Positions 43,389-54,528 are shown, numbered from the stretch's first letter. The stretch is DNA of 64,000 bases from Zizania palustris (GCA_019279435.1 JAAALK010000082.1:19435116-19499115), one strand, 5' to 3'. Numbers and translations: made by a program. Notes: generated by a model from the letters alone, not told the origin.

Positions 43389-46139
43389 ATGACGTCTCCT
43401 GGCAAGGTCCCGTCCTTGGAAGCCTATGGCTATAATTATTGGAAGACTCGCATGCGAGCCTATCTCATGAGCCAGGGTTCGGACATATGGGACATTTGCG
43501 TTCACACCACATTTGTCATTCTGCCAGTTACTGAGCAAGGTACTGCTGGTATCATTGCTCAGCATCTGAGCAACAGTAAGGCTGTGAACATTTTATTTTC
43601 TGGTTTAGGTCCCACTGAATTTGAGCGAGTGAGTCATCTCTCCACTGCGAGAGAGATCTGGGCTACCCTCAAGGCACACCATGAGGGAACAGCACAGGTC
43701 AAGGCTCGGCTCTATCAGACCTACCGGCGTGAATATGAGAATTTCACACAGAAGCCGGGTGAATCTGTTGAGGCTTTGTTTGGTCGCTTTCAGTCGATCA
43801 TTAACAAGCTTCGGGACAACAAGGCTGAGGGTGCTCAGTTAGTCTCAGATCACGAGCAGGCGCTCAAGGTTCTTCATACCTTGGACCCAAAGATCTGGGA
43901 GATCAAGGTATCATCTATTGTTGAGAGTACTTCATACGATACCTTGACCATTTCTGAGCTATTTAGCAAGTTAAAGGCCACTGAGGTAGATATCCAGTTG
44001 AGATCAAATCTCACTGGTTCTGGATCAAAATCCCTGGCCCTTGCTGCACCTTCAGTTGATCCCTCTGCTGTGACCTGTGCGGGGTTCTCTTTGATGTCTA
44101 TCACTGAGGACCAGCTTGAGTTGTTGGAAGATGATGATTTGTGTCTTTTTAACAACCGGGTGCGTCGTGTCTATGATAAAAGAATGTTCAAAAGACACGG
44201 CACAAAATCCGGATGCTTTGAATGTGGTGATCCAGGACACTTCATCGCCGACTGCCCCAAGCGCAGTGGTTACAAGAAGGGCACCGGCAGCAGTTTCCAC
44301 GACTCCGGCAAGTATGAGAGCCCCTCCTTCAACAAGGGCAAGCCGAAGACTCGGTTCTTCAAGAAGGCCCTGAAGGACTACCAGCGAGAGAACAAGAAGC
44401 GCGACAAGGCCTTCTTCGCCGAAATGGAGAAGAGCTACTCCAAGCAGTCCTCGACTTCTTCCTCTTCATCGAGCTCAAGCGATGAGGAGATCGCCATCAG
44501 GAAGGGGAAGGACAAGGACGATCCGGCAGGTCTCTGCTTCATGGCTTTCGGAGACAAGCCGAAGAGCCGCTCACACCAGCGCCGAAGATCCCGCAAGAGT
44601 TTCTGCTCCATGGCTCTTGGGGATAGAGAAGAAAAAAGCTCCTCCGACGACTCCGACGACGACGATAGCAAGGTATCATCTTATGAGCGTGAAATTGTAG
44701 ATTTACTTGAGAGCAATCGTCAGGAGTTGAAATATCGGGAGAAACTGCTTAGGGGGGCTAAGAAAAGGATAGACGAGTTAGAGAGTGAGCTTGCCGTGGC
44801 CAACGGTAGAATAGAAAGTCTATCTTCTTCCCCTTGCTTGGGTGATAGCAGTGAGTGCCCGAAGTGTGAGGTGCTTCTGTGTGACCTGTCGACTCTGAAG
44901 TCCAGGTACACAGAAAGGGTTGATGAGAGGGACGCTTTGGCCACTGAGCTTGAAAGCGCTCAGCTGGAGCTGAAAGATGCTCAAGCCACTGTCGTCGCAC
45001 CCTGTGTTGATTGCCCATCTCATCTAGCTTCCTTAGCTGAGCTGAAATCCAAGGGTAATGAACATTTGGGTGATTTAGAGAGGTTGAGAGCTGAGCTTGC
45101 GCAGACTAGGCTAGAGCTTGAGACATTGTCAGTCCCACCCACTGTTTGTGAGAACTGCCTGTCTCTTAGAATGGAGTTGATTAAGCTAAAAGCCGGGAAG
45201 TCTGTCCAAGTAGAGAATGAGTGTGAGACCTGCTTGTCTCAGGTGGAGGTTCTAGCTTCTTTGAGAGAGGAGCTAGCAGATTCTCAGAATGAGAACTTTT
45301 ACCTCCGGTCTATCCTGAGTTGGATCAGTGCCAGAGAGCCACAGCTTGGCATGATGATCCAGCAGTTCAAGAGGCAGGATGGGTTTGGGGTAGGTTATAC
45401 CTACACCAAGGCTGACTTTGAGAGTGCCATCAGTCGGGCAGTGGAGTGGAGTAAAATGACTCCAGAGCAGAGATATCCCAAGACTCACTCCACTGAGTCC
45501 TCTCAGGCTTGCCAGCCCAAGGATGGAGTGATTCATGAGCCACTTAAAGCTCCACCCAAGAAACCTATCTGGGTTCCAAAACCCAAAAATCTTCACACTA
45601 CTCTTGACTCTCTCCCTGGACCCTCTAAGCCCAAGAAGACCACACCAAACACTACCATGCCCAAGAACCCCAAGCCTCAACCACATCCCAAGAAGCCTTC
45701 CTATCATTGTGAGTATTGTCAGAGAGACGGGCATCTTGCGGAGTTTTGCTTCAGGAGGAAGCGGGTTGAGAGAGCAGAGAGGGCTCGTAGTGATCAGGAG
45801 CAGTTCTACCAGCAGGGTGGTAGACTGCGTGTTCCTCGGCGCGGGGAGAGGCTGGAGGCCAGGCCGCGTCGTGTAGGTGGTGGTAGAGGAGACGGTTTTC
45901 GTACCCGTGCTCCAGTTGGTGGTGTTCGTTCCGGCAGAGTTCCAGACCGCGTTGGCTACGGTTCTGGACCTCGAGGCCGTAGGGATAGGAAGAACCGTGG
46001 ACCGCGCTTTGAGCCGCGTTTTGGTCCAAACTCTTTTGATGGTTTTCGCTTTCCATCTTTTGAGCAGATGGCTCGACACTGGTTTAGCTTTTTTGCTAAA
46101 CCGGGTGCCGGACCATTTGCTCCCACTTACAAACATTGA
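43389..46139 (+). CDS. Gag of the copia element (916 aa)
   Basis: Uninterrupted frame from the first ATG after the primer site. The N-terminal 230 residues are copia-type gag (UBN2-like: YWKTRMRAYL, AREIWATLKAHHEG). A CCHC knuckle C276-x2-C279-x4-H284-x4-C289 follows, then Lys/Ser-rich and acidic stretches, and a long coiled-coil-like region (about 435-650) with repeated C-x2-C pairs (CPKCEVLLC, CVDCPSH, CENCLSL, CETCLSQ). A second knuckle, C774-x2-C777-x4-H782-x4-C787, is followed by an Arg/Gly-rich tail. It forms virus-like particles and binds RNA. It is much longer than typical copia gag, as in the SIRE lineage. It ends in TGA 46137-46139, overlapping the pol frame (-1) by about 40 nt. Confidence 0.93.
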   Translation: MTSPGKVPSLEAYGYNYWKTRMRAYLMSQGSDIWDICVHTTFVILPVTEQGTAGIIAQHLSNSKAVNILFSGLGPTEFERVSHLSTAREIWATLKAHHEGTAQVKARLYQTYRREYENFTQKPGESVEALFGRFQSIINKLRDNKAEGAQLVSDHEQALKVLHTLDPKIWEIKVSSIVESTSYDTLTISELFSKLKATEVDIQLRSNLTGSGSKSLALAAPSVDPSAVTCAGFSLMSITEDQLELLEDDDLCLFNNRVRRVYDKRMFKRHGTKSGCFECGDPGHFIADCPKRSGYKKGTGSSFHDSGKYESPSFNKGKPKTRFFKKALKDYQRENKKRDKAFFAEMEKSYSKQSSTSSSSSSSSDEEIAIRKGKDKDDPAGLCFMAFGDKPKSRSHQRRRSRKSFCSMALGDREEKSSSDDSDDDDSKVSSYEREIVDLLESNRQELKYREKLLRGAKKRIDELESELAVANGRIESLSSSPCLGDSSECPKCEVLLCDLSTLKSRYTERVDERDALATELESAQLELKDAQATVVAPCVDCPSHLASLAELKSKGNEHLGDLERLRAELAQTRLELETLSVPPTVCENCLSLRMELIKLKAGKSVQVENECETCLSQVEVLASLREELADSQNENFYLRSILSWISAREPQLGMMIQQFKRQDGFGVGYTYTKADFESAISRAVEWSKMTPEQRYPKTHSTESSQACQPKDGVIHEPLKAPPKKPIWVPKPKNLHTTLDSLPGPSKPKKTTPNTTMPKNPKPQPHPKKPSYHCEYCQRDGHLAEFCFRRKRVERAERARSDQEQFYQQGGRLRVPRRGERLEARPRRVGGGRGDGFRTRAPVGGVRSGRVPDRVGYGSGPRGRRDRKNRGPRFEPRFGPNSFDGFRFPSFEQMARHWFSFFAKPGAGPFAPTYKH

Positions 46140-49100
46140 TTGTGCAGGACCGGGGACTGGAGGATGTTTGGATCATGGACTCAGGATGCTCTCGCCACAT
46201 GACGGGACATCGCAGATGGTTCTCCAGTCTCACTCCCCCGAGCTCCAAAGAATATATCACGTTCGGGAACAGCGGTCAAGGGAAAGTAAGTGGCATAGGC
46301 TCAATCAGCATCTCAGACCATTTCTCTTTAAAGAATGTTGCTTTGGTTAAAAATCTGAACTTTAATTTAATCTCTGTGTCACAACTTCTTGAGGATGGTT
46401 TGGAAGTGCGCTTTAAGAAGGGCAATTCTTCTGTGGTTGATTCTAGAGGGTCTTTGGTTTGTCAGATTTTACCCTTCGGTAAAGTTTTTCGAATTGACTT
46501 CTCTAGTTCTTTTGGCCCTTCTCGCTGTTTGATTGCTGGATCTTCTTCTGAGCTCTGGAAGTGGCATAGGAGATTAGGTCATTTGAGTTTTGATCTGCTA
46601 GTCAGGTTAAGCTCTATGGACCTCATCCGAGGATTGCCCAAGCTTAAGATGGAGAAGGATCTAGTTTGTCATCCCTGTCGTCATGGTAAAATGGTTGCCG
46701 CTTCTCACTCACCTGTGACTCAGGTGATGACTTCGTATCAAGGCGAGCTTTTACATTTGGACACTGTAGGTCCAGCTCGGGTACGCTCAGTCGGTGGGAA
46801 GTGGTATGCACTTGTGATTGTTGACGACTTTTCTCGTTTCTCGTGGGTTTTCTTTTTGGAGTCTAAGGATGAAACTTTTCAATTTGTCCATGACCTGATT
46901 TTGAAGCTGAAAAATGAGAACAATGGTCGGATGCGAGCTATTCGCTCCGACAACGGCTCTGAGTTCAAGAACTCTCAGTTCGTCAGCTTCTGTGGTGATC
47001 AGGGTCTGGACCATCAGTTCTCTTCTCCTTACACTCCCCCACAGAACGGCGTTGTGGAACGAAAGAACCGCACGCTAGTTGAGATGGCCAGGACGATGCT
47101 CGATGAGCACAGGACTCCTAGGCGTTTTTGGGCTGAAGCCATGAACACGGCTTGCTATCTGGCCAACCGCATTTTTCTTCGAGCTTACATTGGTAAGACA
47201 TCATATGAGTTGCGGTTTGGCAGACAGCCCAAGGTGAGCCACTTGCGAGCGTTTGGCTGCAAGTGCTTTGTGCTCAAAAAGGGAGGGCACTTGGACAAAT
47301 TTGAGTCTCGTTGCTGGGATGGTGTTTTTCTTGGTTATGCATTGCATTCTCGAGGCTTCCGTGTTTGGAACCTCGAATCCCAGCTGCTTGTCGAGACGTG
47401 TGAGGTTTCTTTTGATGAGTCCTTGCCTTCTTTGAATCCTTCTTTTGAGCTTTCTGGTGATGATGAGCTCGGAGAGTCCATCTTCGAGGAAGATGAGGAT
47501 ACTCCAGCTGCTGTTGAGGGCGGGCCTTCTGCATCCCCCGCAGAGCCCACACCTTCTGTGACTTCGACTGATGATGAAGGCGGACCTCTGATCACTCCTT
47601 CCACTTCGATCGAGCCCCTTCAGTCGAGTCCAGAGGTGCCAGCTGCTGACTCCGGTGAGGTGACTTCGGATCACCAGGGAACCCGAGCAGTTCAGCGTGA
47701 CCACCCCTCAGAGTTCATCATGGGTGATTTGACTGAGAGGACTTTGCGTTCTTCTGCCTCTCTCGCTGTGTTTGCTGAATCTGCGTTTGTTGCATCTTTT
47801 GAGCCCAAAGACATTTCTCATGCTCTTTCTGATTCTAATTGGATTAATGCTATGCAAGAAGAGCTTGAGAATTTTGTCCGCAATCGGGTTTGGACACTAG
47901 TTGAGCCGCCACCAGGATGCAACCCCATAGGCACCAAGTGGGTATTTAAGAACAAACAAGGTGAAGATGGGGTTGTGGTGCGCAACAAGGCTCGACTAGT
48001 TGCCCAGGGTTATTGCCAGAAGGAAGGTATTGACTTTGAAGAAACCTTCGCTCCTGTTGCCCGTCTTGAGTCCATTCGTATTCTTCTAGCTTTTGCCGTT
48101 TCGAAAGGTTTTAAGCTTTTTCAAATGGACGTTAAGAGTGCTTTTCTGAACGGGTTCATAGAGGAGGAGGTTTATGTTAGGCAACCCCCCGGCTTTTAGA
48201 ACCCTAAGTTTCCTCGACATGTTTTTAAGTTGCACAAAGCTTTATACGGATTGAAGCAAGCCCCCAGGGCTTGGTATGACCGGTTAAAGCAGTTTTTGTT
48301 GGGGAAGGGCTTTGTGATGGGTTCTGTGGACAAAACTCTTTTCTTGCTCAGAAATGCTTCAGATTTCTTAGTCGCTCAGATTTATGTGGACGATATTATC
48401 TTTGGCGGTACTACTGATTCTCTTGTGTCCAAGTTTTCTGAGCAGATGCACAGTGAGTTTGAGATGAGCCTCATGGGTGAGCTTAAGTACTTTTTAGGGC
48501 TCCAGATCAAGCAGACCAAGGACGGCACCTTCATTCACCAAGGTAAGTACACTCGCGACATGTTAAAGAAATTTGACTTTGGTGGTGAATTGAAGCCGCA
48601 GATGACCCCGATGGGCACTTTTGGGGGTTTGGACAAGGACGAGAGCGGTGTCAAGGTCAATGAGAGAGAATTTCGAGGGATGATCGGTTCGCTGCTGTAC
48701 TTAACAGCAACAAGACCAGACATACAGTTCGCCGTGGGACTTTGCGCGCGTTTTCAGTCTTCACCACGCGCGTCTCACCGGCAGGCTGTCAAGCGCATTT
48801 TCAGGTATCTCACCTATGCGCCTGATCTTGGTCTTTATTATTCAGCATCATCATCACTTGGTTTATCTGGCTTTTCGGACGCCGACTTTGGTGGGTGCCG
48901 GTTGGATCGCAAGTCGACTTCCGGTACTTGCCAGTTTCTTGGTTCTTCCCTTGTATCTTGGTCTTCTCGAAAGCAATCTGGAGTTGCTCTTTCGACCACA
49001 GAGGCCGAGTACGTAGCGGCTGCCAGCTGCTGCTCACAGATGGTTTGGATGATTTCTACTCTACGAGACTTTGGGTTGCTCTTTCCTACCAGGGTTCCAT

Positions 49101-49333
49101 TGTTTTGCGACAGCACGAGTGCTATTAGTGTAGGGAAAAACCCATGTCTCCATTCAAAAACCAAACATATTGATGTGCGCTTTCACTTCTTGCGGGATCA
49201 ATATGAGAAAGGTGTCATTGACCTTATTCATGTTGATACCCATCATCAGTTGGCTGACATTTTTACCAAACCCCTAGATCAGTCTACATTTGAGCGTTTA
49301 CGAGGGGATTTGGGTGTTGTGTATCCTTTCTAG
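46139..49333 (+). CDS. Pol of the copia element (protease, integrase, RT, RNase H) with one nonsense codon
   Basis: The frame opens after a stop at 46097-46099; no ATG is close to its start, so it probably relies on fusion with gag. Protease: WIMDSGCSRHMTG (46169 onward). GAG-pre-integrase zinc region WHRRLGHLS...CHPCRHGK (about 46560-46690). Integrase core: LLHLDTVGPAR, RSDNGSEF and PPQNGVVERKNRT. RT: KWVFKNK, the YVDDIIFGG catalytic box (about 48385-48411). RNase H: SDADFGG, TEAEYVA and a C-terminal LADIFTKPLD. A TAG at 48197-48199 interrupts RT just after the VRQPPGF block; the frame then continues unbroken to the stop at 49331-49333. The element can therefore make protease and integrase but not full RT without readthrough. 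Confidence 0.93.
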
Positions 49334-50821
49334 GATATTTTGCGTCAGTTTTCTTTCTTTTTTACTCTTTTCTTGAGTCTTTTTGTGTGTGTTCATATCA
49401 TACATATTCACATATCACACTTCTGAGTCTGCTTCTGTTATATGATTGAACTGCTTTACTTATTCTAGCTGGTACATGCTTTTGATTACTTGTCAATGAT
49501 CATGCTTTGATTCAGTTCGCTTGACATGTTTGATATCTGTCATATGCATGGCTTTTACGCTTTCAACTTGAAAAATGATCACCATTGCTTCTGGTAACTA
49601 GCATGTGTAGGCTGAATGCTTTTGCTATTTGTTACATGCCTTGTAGCTAGTTCATCACATAGATGCAGATATGCAACTTGGACATCTTTATGCTTTAACA
49701 TGGAATATGTGCTATAAAAATGATAAAAATCAAAAATGAATGAAAATTCCATTCCTTTTTATGCTTAAGTTGAAAAGATCCAAGTGGGTCTGCTTTGTCG
49801 CATTATATTGTTCTGGACTGCTTACCATAGCACTTTGGTATGAACTAGGACAGTGTAGTGTATGCCAAGACCAATGTCTTAAGCTTCTGATGGTCCAGTT
49901 CTGGCCTAGGCTTGACTTGGTCGGTTAGCATAAGGTTTGACATGCAAATAACCCTTGGCAAAAATGACAAAGGAAAATGAAAAAGCCTGAACTTTAAAGG
50001 GATAACAAGTTTGCTGAAGCACTTTGTTTTGAACAATGCTTATCTTGGTAGATATCAGTTAGCTTCTGCATCTCATGCTTTACCTTGCTTGTTTACTAGA
50101 CAATGTGGTGATGCTTTTATTTGCAAAAACTGAAAAATGCGTGCTAAATGACTTTCTTTAGATATCATCTGTTGCACTGATCATGCCATGTGTCTTAGAC
50201 AGTATCTCTTTTGCTATACCTGTTAGATGCTGTAACTGCAGTCAATCATATCTGAGAAGCATGCTTTCTTCACTCCACCTGCACCCCAATTGCATTCACT
50301 GCATATTTTGAGGGGGAGTTACATTTCAGGGGGAGTCTGTGTCTCTTTTTGAGTGCTTGATGAGTTCACTTGTCAACAAGGGGGAGAAAATTTGGGATCA
50401 GAGTTTACGGGGGGAGTTCTTACTCTGTTGATATCCTTGTTGATATTGTTTTTGAAATCTTACTCTGTTGATATCCTTGTTGATATTGTTTTTGAAATCT
50501 TACTCTGTTGATATCCTTGTTGATATTGTTTTTGAAATCTTACTCTGTTGATATCCTTGTTGATATTGTTTTTGAAATCTTACTCTGTTGATATCCTTGT
50601 TGTTTTGAAATCGCACTCATTTTGAGCTTTTGTGTTTTGGTTAACCATAATGACCGTTTCTTGCTTTTGTTTGGCTTTTGGTCATTAAGGTTAAACTTTT
50701 ACCTTATTTTTCTTCTTCTTTGTTTCTCTTGTGTTTTGTTTTCGTGTTTCCACATTTGTTCACAGGTGCTGAAGAGCTGAGAATTGAGGAGTGTTGACAA
50801 TGCTCTCATCAAGGGGCCGAT
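49334..50821 (+). other. Post-pol untranslated region of the copia element with GGGGGAG tracts
   Basis: 1.5 kb without coding capacity, conserved in blocks with 16333-17725 of the older minus-strand copy. It contains repeated purine tracts (AGGGGGAGTTACA, AGGGGGAGTCTG, AAGGGGGAGAAA, 50305-50415) and a 40-bp minisatellite. The tract next to the 3' LTR reads AAGGGGCCGAT, whereas the older copy has AAGGGGGAGAT, so the proper polypurine tract is altered here. Confidence 0.75.
50421..50613 (+). repeat. 40-bp minisatellite in the copia post-pol region
   Basis: Four identical 40-bp units start at 50421, 50461, 50501 and 50541 (TACTCTGTTGATATCCTTGT...), plus a shortened fifth from 50581. No substitutions between full units are visible, so the array expanded recently. 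The older copy of the element has no such array. Confidence 0.95.
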
Positions 50822-52760
50822 TGAGGAGCCATGCTGAATAGCGTGGGCCTCATGGCTCTAGAGGTGATGAGTCATTGTCAACGATAGTCAACAAGGACTG
50901 AGGGCAGAGAAGGCTGCGAAGTCGGGCTGGCCCAATCCGGGTGCATGGGCCAGAAGCAGTAGAAGACCCACTGGGCTATTTGACCAGGACTGACTCAGGT
51001 ACACGGGCGGTGAGCGATTGCCGGGCTGAGAGAGCTGCGGAGTCGGGCCGGCCCAATCCGGGTACCTGGTGCAAAGCTGGTGGAGGCTTTGTCAGTTTCG
51101 GCGTAAAACTGACAACCGTTGATTCTGTATCCGACTGTCCAGAAGAGTAGCTTCCGGATATGTCATCTGTTACTCTAGGCCCACAGTCAGTCAGTTGTGT
51201 CTGTAAAAATACCTAAGGGCAGTAGAGTCTTTTTCTGTATTTTTGAGTCTGTAAAAACCCTAAGGGGCTGGTAGAATATTCCTAGTGTTGGGCTGCCTAT
51301 AAATAGCACCCCAATCCCTAGGGTTTGGACTACCCTTTTGTGCTGAAATCAAATCCACCTTTTTGGGTCACTTTGTCTCCTCCCTTCTCTCTCCTGTGTG
51401 CGCCGCCAGGGCTTGTCTCTCACTGTTCTTGCATTATTTTGGCTCAAATCTGTTGAATGCATTTAATCCTTTGTCTCTGGTGAATTTATTGCTTGCATCT
51501 TGTTCGGTTTGGGAAGTTAATGCCTTGGGCACGAGCTGGTGATTTTATTTCTTGGGGAGAAGCTTCTTCTGTGGCTTGTGTTCTTCACGGTGGGAGTACT
51601 AGTTCTTGCTGTTGCAAGTAGTACTACCTTGCTGTAGCTACAGTGTCCTGTAGCAGCTTTTCACCTTCTATTGCCCAGCTTTTTGATCGAAGCTGACAGT
51701 CTCTTTTACCTTTTTCTGGGTATGTCTGGCGAAGCTCGTTTCAGTGCGAAGCCCGTCAACTCCGTGAGGCAGGCTCCGATCGAACATCTTTAAAGGCTTC
51801 GCTCAGACTTCGAACCAAAATCTTTGTGTCTTGTGTTGCTAGCTTCAAAGTATTTTCTAAACGGACAGCATCGCATACTTCGATCGACAGTGCGAAGGTA
51901 CTCCGGCCCTAGCTGTTCGAAGTTCACACTTCGTTAAGTTTCAGAGTTGTCATCGAAGTTTGCCCTTCCACTTAGCTTCACATTGGTTTCTTGGTAGCCT
52001 GTCACCCTTCGCTTCTTTGTTCGGAGCTTGTTCTCTTCAAAGGTAAAGCTGTGGGCTTCGGACTTGTTTTTTCTGTCACGTGACAGACTTCGCTTCTTTG
52101 TTCGAAGGTTGTCTGTTTGTGTGTTGTGTTCGAAGTTTTTGAGTTCGAAGGTTCAGCTTCGGAGCTTTCGGTTCTAAGTGTGTTCGAAGTTTTGTCTTCG
52201 TAGTGTACACTTCGAAGCAGGCTTCGGCACTGGTTTACTTCGCTCCGAAGCTCGTAACTTGAAGTTGTGTTCGAAGTCTTGTCTTCGAAGTGCTTACTTC
52301 GAACCAAGCTCCGACACTGCTTTTACTTCACTCCGAAGTACACTTCGCTTCTTACCACTCCGAACTAGGCTAGACAGTGACACCTTCGGCACTTCGGACA
52401 GACTCCGTCACCATCCTCCGAAGCAGACTTCGACGTGCGAAGGGTACTTCGTCAAGTACCGAACAGGAGACAACTTTGGACAGTAACTTCTCTTTTCACT
52501 TTATACATACTTAGATCATTTCATTGAGAAGTATAGGCTTGTTACAACTTGTTTATCTGCCTAGTTGCACCACTTTAGTTTTACACTGTTTATCTTCAGA
52601 TGCTTCTAGGTTAGATACCTTTAGACTTAGGCCTTCTGTTTATTTTCTGCTGCGTAGTATTTTTGAGGTGCGTTGGGTATTGGGAACAGGCCATTGATTC
52701 GAAAGAATTTTTAAGGCGCCCATTCACCCCCCCCCTCTGGTCGCTACTTTCGGTCCTACA
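50822..52760 (+). repeat. 3' LTR of the copia element
   Basis: 1,939 bp, TGAGGAGCC...GGTCCTACA, followed by the target duplication GTCTC. Differs from the 5' LTR by a 68-bp deletion, a few homopolymer length changes and about seven substitutions. TATA box at 51297-51306. Confidence 0.95.
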
Positions 52761-52765
52761 GTCTC

Positions 52766-53394
52766 TTCCTCCATCATGCCCTTCATTCCATCGCCCACCC
52801 TCTCGCTATCGCCTCATCTCATGCATCTTATCCTCCTAAGGTCCTCAACCCCTCCTCCTACTCCTACTCCTTCTACTCCCACTCCTCCATCAATGCTAGG
52901 GTTTGTTACTTGTTGCTTTGTGAATATGTTATTTTTTGAATAGCTCAATGAAAACAAGGCTATTAGTATGTCGATATGTGTGACATTTAGGCTATTTTTT
53001 GGTTTTGACAATCTTGTTCATGCCATGATGTTACATTACGTGCTACTAGTATTATTTACTTGTTTTTTCATACAATGATCTTATTGTTTACATGCTACTA
53101 TTATTGTTCCTATATTCTGTTGATGGAATGATCCTACATCATGTGCTCGCTTTCATATAGTTTGGTCCTTTACATTTATTTTTCTTCAATATTTTTAGGG
53201 GTAATACACAATGTTCAGTTTTGTTTATTAGGGTTTATGCAAGTAATATTGTATGTTTTTCATCATTGTCAAATATAACATGAATTAGGGACATGACAAG
53301 TCTCCCAATTGAGCAACCCAGACAACGTGCTCCCAGAAGTAGGTAGGTCCCAATGGTATTTGTTGTAGCAATTGCTTTAGCTACAAACATGTTT
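52766..53394. other. Unclassified sequence right of the copia insertion
   Basis: A CT-rich start (ccctcaacccctcctcctactcc) followed by AT-rich DNA; no coding frame recognised. It is the continuation of the sequence interrupted at 41320. It may include a MITE or intron remnant, but no termini are visible. Confidence 0.35.
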
Positions 53395-54023
53395 TTATAA
53401 TGTGAATACCTAGAAAAAGGTAGTGTTTAAAATAGTGTGAACCTCTAGGGGCTCACATAGAGAAAATGTTTTTATACTAGTTCAGGCCTCCTTGAGGGAT
53501 AATAGACTTACGTCTAGTTCATAGTAATTTTGGTATTCTATAACCTCTGTCCTCTTACAAGGGTACTACCCTGCCTTTATAGGCAAATATAAAAGGAAAA
53601 GTCTACTTTACCCTCTACTTATAGGGCTTTGACTACAAGGCTTTGTAGGGGTAAAAAGATAAAGTCTATGCCAATACATGTGCAAATACCAGGGGCGGTG
53701 GCCCCTGGTTTAGGTCTTCACACCAGGATGGTATTGAAATATTTTACCTATACCAGAGTGTGGATCGGAGGCTTCTGCCCAGAGGGGGCCTCGGAGAAGG
53801 CATTGAAGAGGGCCTCCGCTCCCAGCTCTTGGCCTTGGGATTTCTTGAGTAATCTTTGAGGTAGTCTTGTATATTCTTACTTCGCTCAGGACGAAGGGAT
53901 CTTGGGCTTGATATTAGGCTTAATTGCTCAGAGGGCTTCGCATCTTCAGATGGCCTCGGTCTTCTAAAGGCCTCACAAATACTGTCATTTGACCCCTGTT
54001 AGGGTAAACCATTTCCCCCAATA
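53395..54023 (-). repeat. 3' LTR of a Tat-lineage gypsy element E
   Basis: Minus-strand orientation. The right end (TATTGGGGGAAATGG on the minus strand) is a mutated form of the TGTTGGGGGAAAAT start of element B's LTR, and a region around 53575-53625 (ttataggcaaatataaaagg...tttaccctctacttata) aligns with the TATA region of that LTR. Adjacent internal sequence (minus strand, GCGAGGGGCTACT) fits a polypurine tract. The left boundary is uncertain by some tens of bases. Confidence 0.6.
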
Positions 54024-54036
54024 GTAGCCCCTCGCA
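54024..54036 (-). other. Polypurine tract of element E
   Basis: GCGAGGGGCTAC on the minus strand directly before the LTR start, the usual plus-strand primer form of Tat-lineage elements. Confidence 0.5.
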
Positions 54037-54520
54037 CGCAGCCCTTTTTAGCAAAGGGGTGCATGCGTCCTAGGCAAATGACACTCGTAGAAGAGAGATT
54101 TGAAAATTTGCCACTTTCAAGAAGTGATTTTGCATTTTTTTCATCCGAGTCCACTATTATTGACTTAGGTGGGCCTACATGTCAGTCTCAGAAGTGACAT
54201 TATAATCAAAGTGCACATCTTGAGAGTGGTAAATTATCAATTTTTTCCTCGTAGAATGGCTCCTTCGAACGACAGGTCCTCGGAGGGTAGCTCCGGAGGC
54301 TAGCCTCAAACTATGCAAGCATTTAATGTCTTGCAGGAGTGGATGGGATGTTGTCGGAAGCTCAACCGGCGCTGGGGGCCAACGTTTCAGCCTCGAACCA
54401 TTGCCGCACGAGGCATGACACTTCACTTTTACCTTAGCACCACCAGTCATAGACTGTGGAGGGTGGTTTCTAGGTAGTAAAAAACGTTACTTGAGGGGCG
54501 CGCCATGACTTTGCACCATC

Positions 54521-54528
54521 TATAAAAG
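54521..54528 (+). promoter_or_regulatory. TATA box upstream of the antisense accessory ORF
   Basis: TATAAAAG preceded by CACCATC, 136 bp before the ATG at 54664. The leader between them is CT rich without upstream ATGs that I can see. Transcription from here would run opposite to the element's LTR promoter. Confidence 0.5.

Larger units (their letters stand above)
41321..52760 (+). mobile_element. Complete SIRE/Maximus-type Ty1/copia retrotransposon
   Basis: 11,440 bp, with 5-bp target duplication GTCTC at 41316-41320 and 52761-52765. Order: 5' LTR, tRNA-iMet primer site, long gag, pol (protease, integrase, RT, RNase H), 1.5-kb untranslated region, 3' LTR. The gene order PR-IN-RT-RH is that of copia. 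The very long gag and long post-pol region with GGGGGAG tracts point to the SIRE/Maximus (Opie/Ji-like) lineage. It is the only element in the window with both LTRs and the full coding set. LTRs differ by about 7 substitutions in 1,935 aligned bases by eye, so it is young. One nonsense codon in RT makes it probably non-autonomous. Confidence 0.95.

Noticed and set aside
46089..46094. T6 run as a classical -1 slippery site for gag-pol
   Set aside because: The -1 frame meets a stop at 46097-46099 directly after the run, and the heptamer does not fit X-XXY-YYZ in the gag frame.
45273..46136. Minus-strand frame of 287 codons in the copia gag region
   Set aside because: Antisense to an intact gag with zinc knuckles; no domain on the minus strand.
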